Numbered from the stretch's first letter, positions 1 through 8,353 are shown. The stretch: DNA of 16,689 nucleotides from Planctomycetaceae bacterium (GCA_027000105.1 JALTOP010000237.1:304-16992); one strand, 5' to 3'. A program made the numbers and translations. Notes: generated by a model not told the origin, from the sequence alone.

Positions 1-290
1 GTACGTCGAGGCGATCCGCTTGATCGGAAATTTCACCTGAGAAGCAAAGCACATGGCGCGTTCATTTTGTCGTTACACGACCCAACCGCAAAAAGCGGAT
101 GGGCCACACGCGACTTCAGTAAACTGACCCGTGAGAAGGTCAGGTAGGCTGTTTCCTCCCTGAATAACCGGCCTCGAAAAAAGCACCAATTCAAAACACC
201 TCACGAATTACTCAACCCATAAATAATTGCATTTCAAAATTGAATTCACTATTGCTTTTATATTTTGAATCAACCATTTTGGGTTATAAA
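1..290. other. Intergenic left edge, no convincing gene
   Basis: The first 170 bases are of moderate GC and hold short open stretches in plus frames (ending at stops near 38-40 and 148-150). These could be the tail of a gene lying outside the window, but I cannot identify it. A hairpin resembling the REP-like repeat at 2321 lies at 81-103. From about 180 onward the sequence becomes AT-rich and merges with the low-GC gene at 291-848. I see no promoter or terminator that I would defend. Confidence 0.5.
81..103. repeat. REP-like hairpin, copy 1
   Basis: CCCA-A-CCGC and GCGG-A-TGGG form a stem with one A/A mismatch around a short A-rich loop. The following GGGCCACACGCG closely matches GGGCCACCCGCG after the perfect hairpin at 2321-2342, so the two look like diverged copies of one dispersed element. 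The function is unknown; intergenic REP-like hairpins often act as mRNA stability or insertion hot spots. Confidence 0.5.
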
Positions 291-848
291 CTACTCATAA
301 CGCGAACCTTGCTCATACTTAATATTGACGCCATTTCCTTCTAGCCTTTTGCAGAATTCCAACAGGATATCATTTTTATTATTCGAGGATACCGTAAAGA
401 GTATTTTATCCGCGACTCCTTTGGGGTATACCGAAAGACGTCTTGTTGAGCCTGATTTATAGAGCACTACTTCTGATTGAGAATCTAATATTCCTGTCAC
501 GTTGTTCAGTCCATATATGCTAATTCTTTTGATAGTATGGCTACTTGAGTCCCAGACAATATCCTTAGAATATCGTCCTTCATCCCGGATAATGCTTGCG
601 AAGAGAATTAAAAGAAGGCAGGAAGGTAGTGAATAAAGAAGAATAATACTAGCAACAGGGTTTCTGCAATGCATGGCTGAATATTGCATCACGTATGCCA
701 TGTAATATAAAATACCAATAAATATAAACACAATTATTACACGCATTACCATGTATGCAATAGATAATTTTCCTAGAGAGATGCACACAACATCCCCTCT
801 ATTTATTTCTGATAAATAATATGTGTCTAGTATCGCATCTGTTTTCAT
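291..848 (-). CDS. Hypothetical two-helix membrane protein (185 aa)
   Basis: I do not recognise a family. The protein has a short N-terminal cytosolic-looking segment, two strongly hydrophobic stretches at about residues 31-54 and 64-87, and a polar C-terminal half (88-185). That half has alternating hydrophobic and charged residues suggestive of a small beta-rich domain. There is no signal peptide. The ATG start is supported by AGGA about 8 bases upstream on the coding strand. Base composition is clearly more AT-rich than the chaperone and metabolic genes to the right, and the gene sits beside a broken IS110 element, so recent acquisition is plausible. The topology (two helices followed by a soluble domain) would fit a membrane-anchored PH-like or sensory protein, but that is only a shape argument. 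Confidence 0.65.
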   Translation of the reverse strand: MKTDAILDTYYLSEINRGDVVCISLGKLSIAYMVMRVIIVFIFIGILYYMAYVMQYSAMHCRNPVASIILLYSLPSCLLLILFASIIRDEGRYSKDIVWDSSSHTIKRISIYGLNNVTGILDSQSEVVLYKSGSTRRLSVYPKGVADKILFTVSSNNKNDILLEFCKRLEGNGVNIKYEQGSRYE

Positions 849-941
849 TTGTGTTCCTATTTGAAATGCATGTCAAATGCCGATTTGCATGACCAGAATG
901 TTAGAGTAAGTAGCGACTGTCTTGAAAATCAAGTGAGGATT

Positions 942-1331
942 TCATTTTCGTTCCATTTTTTTTCCTTCTCTAATCATTACATTGAGGATGGTTAAAAGTT
1001 TTCTCATGGCGGCCATCAGGGCAACCATTTTCGGTTTTCCCCTTTCGATGAGTCGATCGTAGAACGCTTTGATCTTCGGGTTGTACCGTTTGGCAACGAT
1101 AATCGGCATGAACAGGGCGTTGCGAATTTCGACACGTCCGCCGCCGATAGTTCGTTTTCCTCTCATCATTCCGCTGTTCCGATTTGCGGGAGCAACGCCG
1201 ACGAGCCGAGCGATTTCCTTTCGATTGAGTTGCCCCAATTCAGGCAGTTCAGCGATCAGCAGAGCGGCGGAGGCTTCGCTCAATCCGGGAACAGATTTAA
1301 TGATCGCCGCTTTTTTCTGAGCCTGTTCGTT
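942..1331 (-). pseudogene. IS110 recombinase, C-terminal half
   Basis: This frame is open from just after a TAA at 1332-1334 to the TGA at 942-944. It reads through 'KSVPGLSEASAALLIAELPELG', then a 'VAPANRNSG' block, then 'GKRTIGGGRVEIRNALFMP', the standard order of the Transposase_20 domain. The serine of 'NRNSG' (codon near 1173-1175) is the expected nucleophile of IS110 recombinases. A TTG at 1283 is the first possible initiation codon, but it lies inside the conserved 'SVPGL' motif, so this is the rear part of a longer protein rather than an independent gene. Removing 86 bases (1332-1417) joins it in frame to the N-terminal half and restores a 314-residue protein, a normal family length. 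Confidence 0.8.
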
Positions 1332-1417
1332 TTATTCTACTGACGGTTAAAGTTTACGAACGGTGCGAAAACTTATGAAAATCTCATTATGGTTACGGCG
1401 GTCGGAACAGACCAGCC
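1332..1417. other. About 86-bp insertion splitting the IS110 recombinase
   Basis: The two recombinase halves differ by two in reading phase, and deleting 86 bases here restores continuous family-like sequence (…KELIAQH / NEQAQKKAAIIKSVPG…). The extra sequence is AT-rich, contains stops in both coding frames, and includes a GTTCGT…ACGAAC inverted repeat reaching into the flank (1325-1361). I do not recognise it as part of a known element. The exact edges could shift by a few bases, and I see no target duplication consistent with the frame. Confidence 0.55.
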
Positions 1418-1972
1418 GTGCTGGGCGATCAGTTCTTTTTGTTGTTGTTCGATTTTCTTTAATTGTTCTTTGAAGAAAAGAATGGTTTGGCGAATCAACT
1501 CACCAATTTCGGCGTCAAAGGTGGAAGCGAGTCTGTTTTTCTCCTGAGTGATCAGTTTGGTGAGCTGACGTCTGCAAGCGGTCAAATCGCTCAGTTTCTG
1601 CTGGGCCTTCGACAAAACCGGCGTGAGGCGAGGTTTCATCATTTCAGCGAACCGGGCGATCATTCGGGCATCGATCTGATCGGTTTTTGCGAGCTTGTTG
1701 TGAGCTCTGGCGAAGTCTCGAATCTGTCTGGGATTGACGACAGCGACGGCGAAACCGTGCTGTTGCAACTGATCGACGAGTTCCCGTTCGAGCCCACCTG
1801 TCGCTTCGAGGCAGATCAGTTGTGGTTTTGCTTTTTGAAGTTCTTTGAGAAAGAGTTTGATTCCGGCCGGTGTGTAGTCATAGACGAATCCTCGAGAAAC
1901 AGGCGAGAAAGCGACATCGAATTTCTTTTTTGCGATGTCGACTCCGACGAAGATTTTGTTATGCTGTTTCAT
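1373..1972 (-). pseudogene. IS110 recombinase, N-terminal RuvC-like half
   Basis: The protein begins MKQHNKIFVGVDIAKKKFDV. I chose the ATG at 1972 because a strong AAGGAAGGGA lies about 8 bases upstream; a longer open frame to 2146 runs into the structured non-coding end. The DEDD tetrad is complete: D12 in 'GVDIAKKKFD', E56 in 'LICLEATGG', and D98 and D101 in 'AKTDQIDAR'. A lysine- and glutamine-rich coiled-coil linker follows (about 115-185). The frame then enters foreign sequence after 'KELIAQH' and stops 15 residues later at 1373. The product would be a catalytic domain without its serine domain, so it should be unable to recombine by itself. Confidence 0.8.
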
Positions 1973-1996
1973 GCTGAATCCCTTCCTTGCTGATAC

Positions 1997-2111
1997 GAGC
2001 TGGTGCAATCGCACCGCTCTGGCGACTGTACGGGTTAAGGCATAAAAAGCGAGTGACGATCCAGCTACAAGACGGTCTCCACGACCCAGGGTGTGACGAT
2101 CTGCCACTCGC
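1997..2111 (-). ncRNA. Candidate IS110 bridge RNA region
   Basis: The non-coding stretch directly upstream of the recombinase folds well on its coding strand. A long hairpin has outer arms GCGAGTG (2105-2111) and CACTCGC (2049-2055) followed by TTTTT (2044-2048), with an inner GGTC-GTGGA-GACC stem. Inside it the 9-mer GATCGTCAC occurs twice as a direct repeat, once on each side of the inner stem (2093-2101 and 2053-2061). A second hairpin (1997-2019) pairs GAGC-GGTGC with GCACC-A-GCTC. Established knowledge: IS110-group elements such as IS621 transcribe a structured bridge RNA from exactly this position, with internal loops that pair with target and donor DNA. Assigning this region to that role is inference; transcript ends are unknown. 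Confidence 0.4.
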
Positions 2112-2114
2112 GTC

Positions 2115-2148
2115 CCTTGATACCGGTCTTGCAAGACCGGTATCAAGG
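2115..2148. repeat. Perfect 34-bp palindrome (terminator-like on +)
   Basis: The arms CCTTGATACCGGTCTT and AAGACCGGTATCAAGG meet at a central GC, so the whole 34 bases equal their own reverse complement. On the plus strand the palindrome is followed by TTTTTGTTTT, the layout of an intrinsic terminator. It abuts the left end of the IS110 element, so it may be part of the element or the pre-existing site into which it inserted. A 34-bp perfect palindrome is far beyond chance. Confidence 0.75.
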
Positions 2149-2202
2149 TTTTTGTTTTCTAACCAAACGAGCGAAGAAAAGACAGTTCATGCAAGATACA
2201 AG

Positions 2203-2219
2203 GGTGTGCTGTGCACACC
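2203..2219. repeat. Short inverted repeat GGTGTGC-TGT-GCACACC
   Basis: Seven-base arms around a three-base loop lie in the 220-base gap between the IS110 element and the small gene at 2371. The hairpin belongs to the same repeat-rich patch as the hairpins at 2308-2342. No function can be assigned. Confidence 0.45.
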
Positions 2220-2307
2220 AATTGTGATTCCCAATTCATGAATACATAGCCATCATAGCATTATTTACTCCTCAATCGTGGTACGCACAGCGAACCCTAC
2301 GTCGCTT

Positions 2308-2342
2308 GTGCCTCTCGGCACCCAGCCACTAAAGTGGCTGGG
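2308..2342. repeat. REP-like double hairpin, copy 2
   Basis: Two hairpins sit back to back. GTGCC-TCTC-GGCAC (2308-2321) is followed by CCCAGCCAC-TAAA-GTGGCTGGG (2321-2342), the latter with a perfect 9-bp stem. The downstream GGGCCACCCGCG matches the flank of the hairpin at 81-103. The element lies 30 bases beyond the stop of the small gene ending at 2371. It could act as a 3' structure for that transcript, but the presence of a diverged second copy argues for a dispersed REP-like repeat. Confidence 0.6.
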
Positions 2343-2370
2343 CCACCCGCGTTAGTCGGCGGTTAGTTCG

Positions 2371-2607
2371 TCAAAGGGTTTCAAGCACACTTGGCGTTTC
2401 CGTGGCCTCGTCAATAATAATGATCGCCAACTCAAGCGCGCCTTCCGCCTCGCTTGGGCGTGCTGTTTCCAATCGTACCACCCATTCATAGTTGTTCTCT
2501 TCGTCGAACTTCGTCATACGTTCCACGGAATTAACAGAAATCCATCGTATACCTTGTTGAGTGGCGAACTCTTTCGCGATTTCTGAAGCTTTCACTTGAT
2601 CTATCAC
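2371..2607 (-). CDS. Small hypothetical protein (78 aa)
   Basis: The protein is soluble, mixed alpha/beta in appearance, with no signal peptide, cysteines or recognised motif. I chose the GTG at 2605-2607 rather than the upstream TTG at 2628 because AGGGGGTGG lies about 6 bases before the GTG; the extra residues of the longer version simply translate that ribosome binding site. The acidic C-terminal half contains a strong beta-strand run ('LELAIIIIDEA'). It could be a PepSY-like or stress-related small domain, but I have no motif to prove this. It follows the methyltransferase gene by about 120 bases on the same strand and is followed by a REP-like hairpin. Confidence 0.6.
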   Translation of the reverse strand: MIDQVKASEIAKEFATQQGIRWISVNSVERMTKFDEENNYEWVVRLETARPSEAEGALELAIIIIDEATETPSVLETL

Positions 2608-2725
2608 TTTACCACCCCCTTCCGCCAAGGCTGCGAATGAACTTCCCTACGATTACTCACCGGCGTTCTTTTTTACTGTCCTGATGGTAACGGTTTTGCA
2701 GGGCGGGTGCCAGACCGGGTTTACT

Positions 2726-3382
2726 TCACGCCGGCTTTCTTGCTTTAATGACCTCAGATGGGAAAGTGTTTTGGCTAAGCTCTATTATCTCTTCAATTTC
2801 AAACCCGGCATCCTCCAGGTATTGAGAGAAAGATACCGGGCGACAACCAGTCAGAAGAGCAGGTAGAGTTTTTGCGATCAAGAACCAAAAACGGTTAATC
2901 TTTTTCTTTCCAAAAGAAAAAGTCGAGATGAGGACTCTTCCACCTGGCTTTGTCACTCTGTAGAACTCACTGGCTATCCTGTCAAAAGTTTTGACGGGCA
3001 TCAAATCTACCATGAAGTTATTCACCACCAGATCAAAACGATTGTCCTCAAAGTCAAGCCCAAGTGCATTTCCTTCTTTAAGCTCACCATTGGATAGACC
3101 GACTCTTTCCAATCGCTTCTTCGCCTTTTTGAGCATATCAGGGGATAAATCAATGCCAATGTTGCTTCCGTCAGGGTTCAGCATCGCAATTTTCGCAAAT
3201 ACTATGCCTGTACCACAGGCAACTTCCAGAACACTTTCCCCGTCAGTTATTTCAGCTAAATCGATTATCTTTTCAGCCGCTTTGCTTTCAGTCAGCCAAC
3301 TCCAAAAATCATAGAACCAGATAACCTTACGATAGGTTCTCCGGATGTTATCGGCGTCAAAAGATCGCTGCAAAATCTCCAT
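2726..3382 (-). CDS. Class I SAM-dependent methyltransferase (UbiE-like)
   Basis: The 218-residue protein transfers a methyl group from S-adenosylmethionine; the acceptor is unknown. Motif I is 'VLEVACGTG' (residues 51-59). The acidic residue that binds the SAM ribose is in 'GIDLS' (76-80). Motif II is 'RFDLVVNNFMVDLM' (115-128) and motif III is 'RVTKPGGRVLIS' (142-153). The N-terminal helix 'RRTYRKVIWFYDFWSWL' resembles the 'YDxxN' lead-in of the UbiE/COQ5 group, but the family is broad, so quinone methylation is only one possibility. I start at the ATG at 3382; a TTG two codons upstream is the only in-frame alternative after a stop. Shine-Dalgarno sequence is weak. The GC content is a little lower than that of clpB, and about 130 repeat-containing bases separate the two, so co-transcription is uncertain. 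Confidence 0.85.
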   Translation of the reverse strand: MEILQRSFDADNIRRTYRKVIWFYDFWSWLTESKAAEKIIDLAEITDGESVLEVACGTGIVFAKIAMLNPDGSNIGIDLSPDMLKKAKKRLERVGLSNGELKEGNALGLDFEDNRFDLVVNNFMVDLMPVKTFDRIASEFYRVTKPGGRVLISTFSFGKKKINRFWFLIAKTLPALLTGCRPVSFSQYLEDAGFEIEEIIELSQNTFPSEVIKARKPA

Positions 3383-3433
3383 TTTCAATTATTCATTTTC
3401 CAGTCCAATTGCGATCGCCACCATCACAATGCC

Positions 3434-3495
3434 CACAGGACGCACAGGGGCTCGCAGGATGCACGGGGCCCACAGGATGCACGGGGGCATCCTGC
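3434..3495. repeat. Tandem 18-19 bp repeat ending in a hairpin
   Basis: Three imperfect units begin at 3434, 3453 and 3471 on the pattern CACAGGATGCACGGGG. The last unit is followed by its own inverted copy, GCATCCTGC (3487-3495). This gives alternative stems: CAGGATGC/GCATCCTG with a six-base loop (3473-3494), or GCAGGATGC/GCATCCTGC with a longer loop. The array lies 20 bases past the clpB stop, so transcripts leaving clpB would carry the hairpin; there is no U-run, so I do not call it an intrinsic terminator. Confidence 0.6.
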
Positions 3496-3514
3496 GGTGT
3501 TACCCGAGTGGACT

Positions 3515-6154
3515 TCACTTTTTGCTAAAGGTGAATTCTCCGTTTTGGCTATCAACGTAAATGGTGGAGCCTTCCGGGAATTCGCCGGAAAGGATCGCGT
3601 TGGCCAGCGAGTTTTGCAGACGGTTTTGGATGACCCTTTTCAACGGACGGGCCCCGTATTTGGGATCGTAACCTTCGTTGGCAATCAGCTGTCGTGCCGC
3701 ATCGGATACTTCCAGATGGTAATTCTGCTCTTCCAGATGCGAGGCGAGCTGCCTGATTTGCAGATCGACGATTTTGCGAATCTCGTTTCGTCCCAGTGGG
3801 TGGAAGACGATCACATCGTCGATGCGGTTCAAAAATTCCGGCAGGAAGTTTTCCCGCAGGCGAATCATGGCGGCTTCGCGGATCGCTTCTTCATCGCGAC
3901 CCTCTTCGGTCAGTTCCATAATCTGTTGCGAACCGATGTTGGAGGTCATCACAATGATCGTATTAGTGAAATCGACTGTTCGTCCCTGCCCGTCGGTCAG
4001 GCGACCATCATCGAGCAGTTGCAGCAGTACGTTGAAGACGTCGCGATGGGCCTTTTCAATTTCATCGAACAGTACCACCGAATATGGTTGCCTGCGGACG
4101 GCTTCGGTTAGACGGCCGCCTTCTTCGTAACCGACGTAACCGGGAGGCGCCCCGATCAACCGGGCGACTGAATGCTGCTCCATGAATTCGCTCATGTCGA
4201 TACGAACCATGTTCCGCTCGTCATCGAACAGGAATTCCGCGAGCGCTTTGCAGAGTTCAGTTTTCCCGACGCCGGTCGGGCCGAGGAAAATGAACGAGCC
4301 GATCGGTCGGTTTTTGTCCTGAAGCCCCGAACGCGAACGTCTTACGGCATTGGAAACCGCGGTGACGGCTTCCTCCTGATCGATCATCCTGCGATGGATT
4401 CCCTCTTCCATCAACAGCAGTTTTTCCCGCTCGGTCTGCATCATGCGAGTGACGGGCACGCCGGTCCAGGCGGAAACGATGTGCGCAATTTCGTCGGGGC
4501 CGACTTCCGTACGCAGCAGTTTCGGTTTCGCCTCGCCCGATTCCGCCTGATCGGATTGGGACTCTTCCGCTTCAAGCTGTTCGCGGAGGGTTTTCATTTT
4601 GTTGTCCAACTCGAACAGTTTCTGGTAGTCCTGCTCATCGACCACTTGCCCGGAAGCCTGCTTTTCCCGTACGGTCGCTTCCAGTTGGGCGTATTCCAGT
4701 TCCAGTTCTTCCAGTTGTTCGCGGGTTCCCTTGACATCGCCGAGCGAAAGTTTTTCCGCTTCCCACTGCTCGGTCAATTCCGCAATTTCTTTTTTGACTT
4801 CCTCCATTTCCTCGCGAAGTTCCTGCCGTTCTTTCTCGGCGTGCTCCTCTTTTTCCTCTTCAAGTTGCCGGGCTGCCAGTTCGAGACGGGTTAAGCGGCG
4901 CTGCAGAATATCAATTTCCGTCGGTACACTGTGCAATTCCAGTGAGACGCGCGAAGCGGCTTCATCGACCAGGTCGAGTGCTTTATCGGGCAGAAAGCGA
5001 TCGTTGATGTAGCGATCCGACAGAACCGCGGCGGCTTCCAGGGCGGAATCGCGAATTTTGATGTTGTGGTGTTTTTCGTATCGCTCTTTGAGTCCGCGTA
5101 AAATGGCGATCGTGTCTTCGACACTCGGCTCGTTCACCTGCACCGGCTGAAAGCGTCTTTCCAGAGCGGCATCCTTTTCGATGTATTTGCGGTATTCGTC
5201 CAGCGTGGTCGCACCGATACAATGTATTTCACCCCGGGCGAGAGCCGGTTTAAGCAGGTTGGAAGCATCCATTGATCCTTCAGAAGCGCCTGCCCCGACA
5301 ACAGTGTGCAGTTCGTCGATGAACAGAATAATTTGCCCGTTGGAATCTTCGACATCTTTAAGAACCGCTTTGAGACGCTCTTCGAACTCGCCACGGAACT
5401 TCGCTCCGGCGACCAGCGCTCCCATATCGAGTGCGACAACCCGTTTATCTTTGAGAACCTGCGGGACATCACCAAGCACGATACGATGCGCCAATCCCTC
5501 GACAATAGCGGTTTTTCCGACGCCCGGTTCGCCGATAAGAACAGGGTTGTTTTTTCGGCGACGGGAAAGAACCTGCACGACCCGGCGGATTTCGGCATCG
5601 CGACCGATCACGGGATCGATTTTTCCCCGCTTGGCCAGGGCAACCAAATCTTTGCCGTATCGCTCGAGAGACTGATACTTGTCTTCCGGATTCTGATCGT
5701 TTACCGACTGTCCCCCTCGTACCGTTTGCAGCGCGCTGAGGATATCATCGGTAGAAATGCCGTTCAGATCGAGCAGACGCTTCGGTTGTCCCTCAACCTG
5801 TGCCAATGCCAACAGCAGGTGCTCGGTCGAAACATACTGATCCTTCATTTCGTCCGCTTTTGCCTGAGCCGCATCGAGAGTGTCCATCAATTCTTTCGAA
5901 GCGGAAACCTGCACGGATGAGCCGGAAATTTTGGGCAACCGGCTGATTTCGCCTTCCAGTATTTGCGCAAGCTGTTGTTGGTTGGCCCCGATTTTCTGAA
6001 TGAGCGGCTGGACAATGCCGTCGGTCTCGTTGAGCAGTGCCTGCAACAAATGCAACGGCAGCACTTTCTGGTTATTGTTTTTTTCTGCCAATCGCTGAGC
6101 CGCCTGGACTGCTTCTTGCGCTTTGACCGTCAGTTTTTCAAATTGAAATGCCAT
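3515..6154 (-). CDS. clpB: ATP-dependent disaggregase ClpB (Hsp104 family)
   Basis: The 879-residue hexameric AAA+ chaperone extracts polypeptides from aggregates with DnaK. An N-terminal Clp_N domain spans about 1-145. NBD1 has Walker A 'GEPGVGKT' (208-215), a pore loop 'AKFRGEFEER' (251-260), Walker B 'ILFIDE' (276-281) and an arginine finger in 'LERRF' (331-335). A charged coiled-coil middle domain spans about 410-535 and marks ClpB rather than ClpA or ClpC. NBD2 has Walker A 'GPTGVGKT' (625-632), pore loop 'GYVG' (672-675), Walker B 'VVLFDE' (693-698) and sensor 2 'GARPLKR' (834-840). There is no IGF/IGL loop for ClpP docking. I chose the ATG at 6154, not the frame-extending codon at 6211, because AAGGAGAGGA precedes it and the family begins 'FxKLTxKAQEA'. 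The length is close to the usual 860. Confidence 0.97.
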   Translation of the reverse strand: MAFQFEKLTVKAQEAVQAAQRLAEKNNNQKVLPLHLLQALLNETDGIVQPLIQKIGANQQQLAQILEGEISRLPKISGSSVQVSASKELMDTLDAAQAKADEMKDQYVSTEHLLLALAQVEGQPKRLLDLNGISTDDILSALQTVRGGQSVNDQNPEDKYQSLERYGKDLVALAKRGKIDPVIGRDAEIRRVVQVLSRRRKNNPVLIGEPGVGKTAIVEGLAHRIVLGDVPQVLKDKRVVALDMGALVAGAKFRGEFEERLKAVLKDVEDSNGQIILFIDELHTVVGAGASEGSMDASNLLKPALARGEIHCIGATTLDEYRKYIEKDAALERRFQPVQVNEPSVEDTIAILRGLKERYEKHHNIKIRDSALEAAAVLSDRYINDRFLPDKALDLVDEAASRVSLELHSVPTEIDILQRRLTRLELAARQLEEEKEEHAEKERQELREEMEEVKKEIAELTEQWEAEKLSLGDVKGTREQLEELELEYAQLEATVREKQASGQVVDEQDYQKLFELDNKMKTLREQLEAEESQSDQAESGEAKPKLLRTEVGPDEIAHIVSAWTGVPVTRMMQTEREKLLLMEEGIHRRMIDQEEAVTAVSNAVRRSRSGLQDKNRPIGSFIFLGPTGVGKTELCKALAEFLFDDERNMVRIDMSEFMEQHSVARLIGAPPGYVGYEEGGRLTEAVRRQPYSVVLFDEIEKAHRDVFNVLLQLLDDGRLTDGQGRTVDFTNTIIVMTSNIGSQQIMELTEEGRDEEAIREAAMIRLRENFLPEFLNRIDDVIVFHPLGRNEIRKIVDLQIRQLASHLEEQNYHLEVSDAARQLIANEGYDPKYGARPLKRVIQNRLQNSLANAILSGEFPEGSTIYVDSQNGEFTFSKK

Positions 6155-6340
6155 GAGTTGGTTCCTCTCCTTCTGTGTATCCCCTTTGTAGATGCGTAAG
6201 TCATGAGCCATCTACAGTTGTGTGTTTCAACTGGTGCGTTCTCGCCCACTCCGTTCCTTTATACGAACCGTGACGCAGGCTGTACTTTCGAAGTCTGTTT
6301 CGATGTGCGTTGCGGCGTGTGCCGTGTCGAACGATTCGTG
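6155..6340 (-). promoter_or_regulatory. clpB leader and promoter region (unresolved)
   Basis: Because a strong terminator closes dnaK upstream, clpB needs its own promoter in these 186 bases. TATAAA (6259-6264, reading on the minus strand) is the best -10-like hexamer, but no good -35 is found 17 bases upstream. I see no CIRCE inverted repeat and no convincing heat-shock sigma site. A clear AAGGAGAGGA ribosome binding site lies 8-17 bases before the start codon. Confidence 0.3.
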
Positions 6341-6371
6341 AAAAAAGCCCCGGTGTTTTACTTCCGGGGCT
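6341..6371 (-). terminator. Intrinsic terminator of dnaK
   Basis: On the minus strand AGCCCCGG pairs perfectly with CCGGGGCT around a 10-base A-rich loop and is followed by TTTTTT. It starts 10 bases after the dnaK stop codon, so it should end the dnaK message and separate it from clpB. Confidence 0.92.
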
Positions 6372-6381
6372 GGTTGAAAGA

Positions 6382-8298
6382 TTACTCTTTCGTTTCGAAC
6401 TCGGCGTCGATCACTTCGCCTTCGTCCGACCCGCCGGCTGCCCCGTCCGGTGGTGCTTCGCCACCAGCAGGTTGCTCTTTCGCCGAGGCTTCGTACATCG
6501 CCTTGGAAAGAGCGTGCGTGGCCTGTTCGAGTTCTTCGATAGCAGATTTGATCTGTCCGACATCCTCACCCGCTTCGGCTTCCTTCACCTTGGCGATCGA
6601 GGCTTCAATCGCCGATTTCGATCCTTCATCCAGTTTATCGGCGTGTTCCTTGAGCAGCTTTTCGGTATCGTAAGCCAGGTTCGACGCCTTGTTACGGGCT
6701 TCAGCCAGTTCCCGCTTCCTTTTATCTTCGTCGGCATGAGCTTCCGCATCTTTTTTCATTCGCTCGATTTCCTCTTCGGAGAGTCCACTCGAGTTATCGA
6801 TGGTCACGGATTGCTCTTTGCCGCTGGCTTTATCGGTCGCCTTGACGCTCAAAATACCGTTTTTGTCGATGTCGAATGTCACCTCAATCTGGGGCAGACC
6901 GCGAGGAGCGGGAGGAATACCGTCGAGGTTGAACTCGCCCAGCAACCTGTTGTCAGCCGCCATCGGACGTTCTCCCTGGAAGACTCGCACCGTTACCGCG
7001 GTCTGGTTATCCGCTGCAGTGGAAAACGTCTCTTTCTTTTCGAACGGGATCGTTGTGTTTCGCTCGATCAATTTGGTCATCACGCCCCCTTCGGTTTCGA
7101 TACCGAGGGAAAGCGGCGTGACATCGAGCAGGAGAATATCCTTGTATTCCCCCTGACCAGCGATAATCGCTCCCTGAATCGCAGCTCCGATCGCAACGAC
7201 CTCGTCGGGGTTGACACCTTTGTGTGGTTCCTTGCCAAAGATTTTTTTGACGAGTTCCTGCACCTTGGGGATTCGGGTTGAACCACCGACAAGAACAACC
7301 TCATCGATATCACTCGCTTTCAAACCGGCATCGGCCAGTGCATCTTCCACCGGTTTGCGGCATCGTTCAACAAGCGGATCGATCAGCTTCTCGAATTCGG
7401 AACGCGTAATTGACATCTGCAGGTGTTTGGGGTTTCCGCTATCCACTGCGATAAACGGCAGGTTGATATCGGTTGATTGTGAAGAAGACAGCTCCTTCTT
7501 CGCTTTCTCGGCTGCTTCCCGCAAACGCTGCAACGCCATCGGTTCTTTACGCAGATCAACTCCTTCATCCGCCTGGAACTTGTCTGCGATGAAGTTGATC
7601 AGTTCTTCATCGAAGTCGTCACCACCCAAATGGGTATCACCGTTGGTACTCAGAACCTGGACGAGTTCCGCATCGACTTCCAGGATCGAAACATCGAACG
7701 TCCCGCCGCCCAAGTCGAACACGGCGATTTTTTCATCCTTCTTCTTTTCCAGTCCGTAAGCCAGAGCCGCAGCGGTCGGTTCGTTGACGATTCGCTCAAC
7801 TTCCAGCCCGGCAATCTGGCCCGCGTCCTTGGTTGCTTGCCGCTGGGCATCGTTGAAATAGGCGGGAACTGTTACCACCGCCTTGTTGACCTTGTGGCCC
7901 AGATAGCTTTCAGCCGCCTCTTTCAGTTTCTGCAGAATCTTGGCGGAAATTTCCGGTGGCGTCAGCTCCTTGTCTCCCACCTTGACTTTCACATAGTCAT
8001 CCGCACCCCCTGTAATCTGATAGGGGACAATCTTTTCTTCAGAAGCGACTTCATTGTGTCGACGCCCCATGAATCGCTTGATCGAGTAGATCGTATTATG
8101 AGGGTTTGTTACCGCTTGCCGTTTCGCGGGTTCCCCCACAAGAACTTCACCTTTTTCAGTGAACGCAACAACACTTGGGGTGATTCGGCTTCCCTCCAGG
8201 TTGGTGATGACTTTCGCCTCACCCCCTTCCATGACTGCAACAACCGAGTTCGTCGTTCCCAAGTCAATTCCAATTACCTTTTCGCCTTCAACAGCCAT
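6382..8298 (-). CDS. dnaK: Molecular chaperone DnaK (Hsp70)
   Basis: The 638-residue cytosolic Hsp70 binds exposed hydrophobic peptides in an ATP-driven cycle with DnaJ and GrpE (neither is in this window) and hands aggregates to ClpB. The nucleotide-binding domain shows phosphate loop 1 'IDLGTTNS' (11-18), phosphate loop 2 'DLGGGTFD' (195-202) and the adenosine motif 'VVLVGGSTRIP' (334-344). The conserved interdomain linker 'DILLLDVTPLSLGIET' spans 387-402. A beta-sandwich substrate domain and a charged helical lid follow, ending in a Gly/Ala-rich tail and the diagnostic 'EVIDAEFE'. Length is typical. AAGGA lies about 9 bases before the ATG. It is first in its transcript, with its own promoter and terminator. 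Confidence 0.98.
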   Translation of the reverse strand: MAVEGEKVIGIDLGTTNSVVAVMEGGEAKVITNLEGSRITPSVVAFTEKGEVLVGEPAKRQAVTNPHNTIYSIKRFMGRRHNEVASEEKIVPYQITGGADDYVKVKVGDKELTPPEISAKILQKLKEAAESYLGHKVNKAVVTVPAYFNDAQRQATKDAGQIAGLEVERIVNEPTAAALAYGLEKKKDEKIAVFDLGGGTFDVSILEVDAELVQVLSTNGDTHLGGDDFDEELINFIADKFQADEGVDLRKEPMALQRLREAAEKAKKELSSSQSTDINLPFIAVDSGNPKHLQMSITRSEFEKLIDPLVERCRKPVEDALADAGLKASDIDEVVLVGGSTRIPKVQELVKKIFGKEPHKGVNPDEVVAIGAAIQGAIIAGQGEYKDILLLDVTPLSLGIETEGGVMTKLIERNTTIPFEKKETFSTAADNQTAVTVRVFQGERPMAADNRLLGEFNLDGIPPAPRGLPQIEVTFDIDKNGILSVKATDKASGKEQSVTIDNSSGLSEEEIERMKKDAEAHADEDKRKRELAEARNKASNLAYDTEKLLKEHADKLDEGSKSAIEASIAKVKEAEAGEDVGQIKSAIEELEQATHALSKAMYEASAKEQPAGGEAPPDGAAGGSDEGEVIDAEFETKE

Positions 8299-8338
8299 GA
8301 CATCATCCTTTCGTTTAGTGGTTAAATGTATCCTCTTG

Positions 8339-8353
8339 CCTGTATTATACAGG
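8339..8353 (-). promoter_or_regulatory. dnaK -10 box inside a palindrome
   Basis: On the minus strand a perfect TATAAT (8344-8349) stands about 45 bases before the dnaK ATG. It forms the core of the inverted repeat CCTGTAT-A-ATACAGG. No good -35 is present at 17 bases; CCCATAAAT about 18-25 bases upstream is the nearest candidate element. A palindrome over the -10 box is the arrangement expected for a repressor site or a 5' mRNA hairpin. It is not the CIRCE sequence bound by HrcA. Confidence 0.5.

Larger units (their letters stand above)
942..2148 (-). mobile_element. IS110-family insertion element, interrupted
   Basis: The element is recognised by an IS110-type recombinase split between 1373-1972 (DEDD RuvC-like N-terminal half) and 942-1331 (Transposase_20 C-terminal half with the conserved serine). 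IS110 elements lack classic terminal inverted repeats, so the ends cannot be fixed from one copy. I place the left end provisionally at the 34-bp palindrome (2115-2148). The right end lies beyond the stop at 942, perhaps near the small CTTGA-AAA-TCAAG inverted repeat at about 921-933. About 175 bases separate the palindrome from the recombinase start, a length typical of the non-coding end that encodes the bridge RNA in the IS110 group. The 86-bp interruption makes the copy probably non-autonomous. Confidence 0.75.
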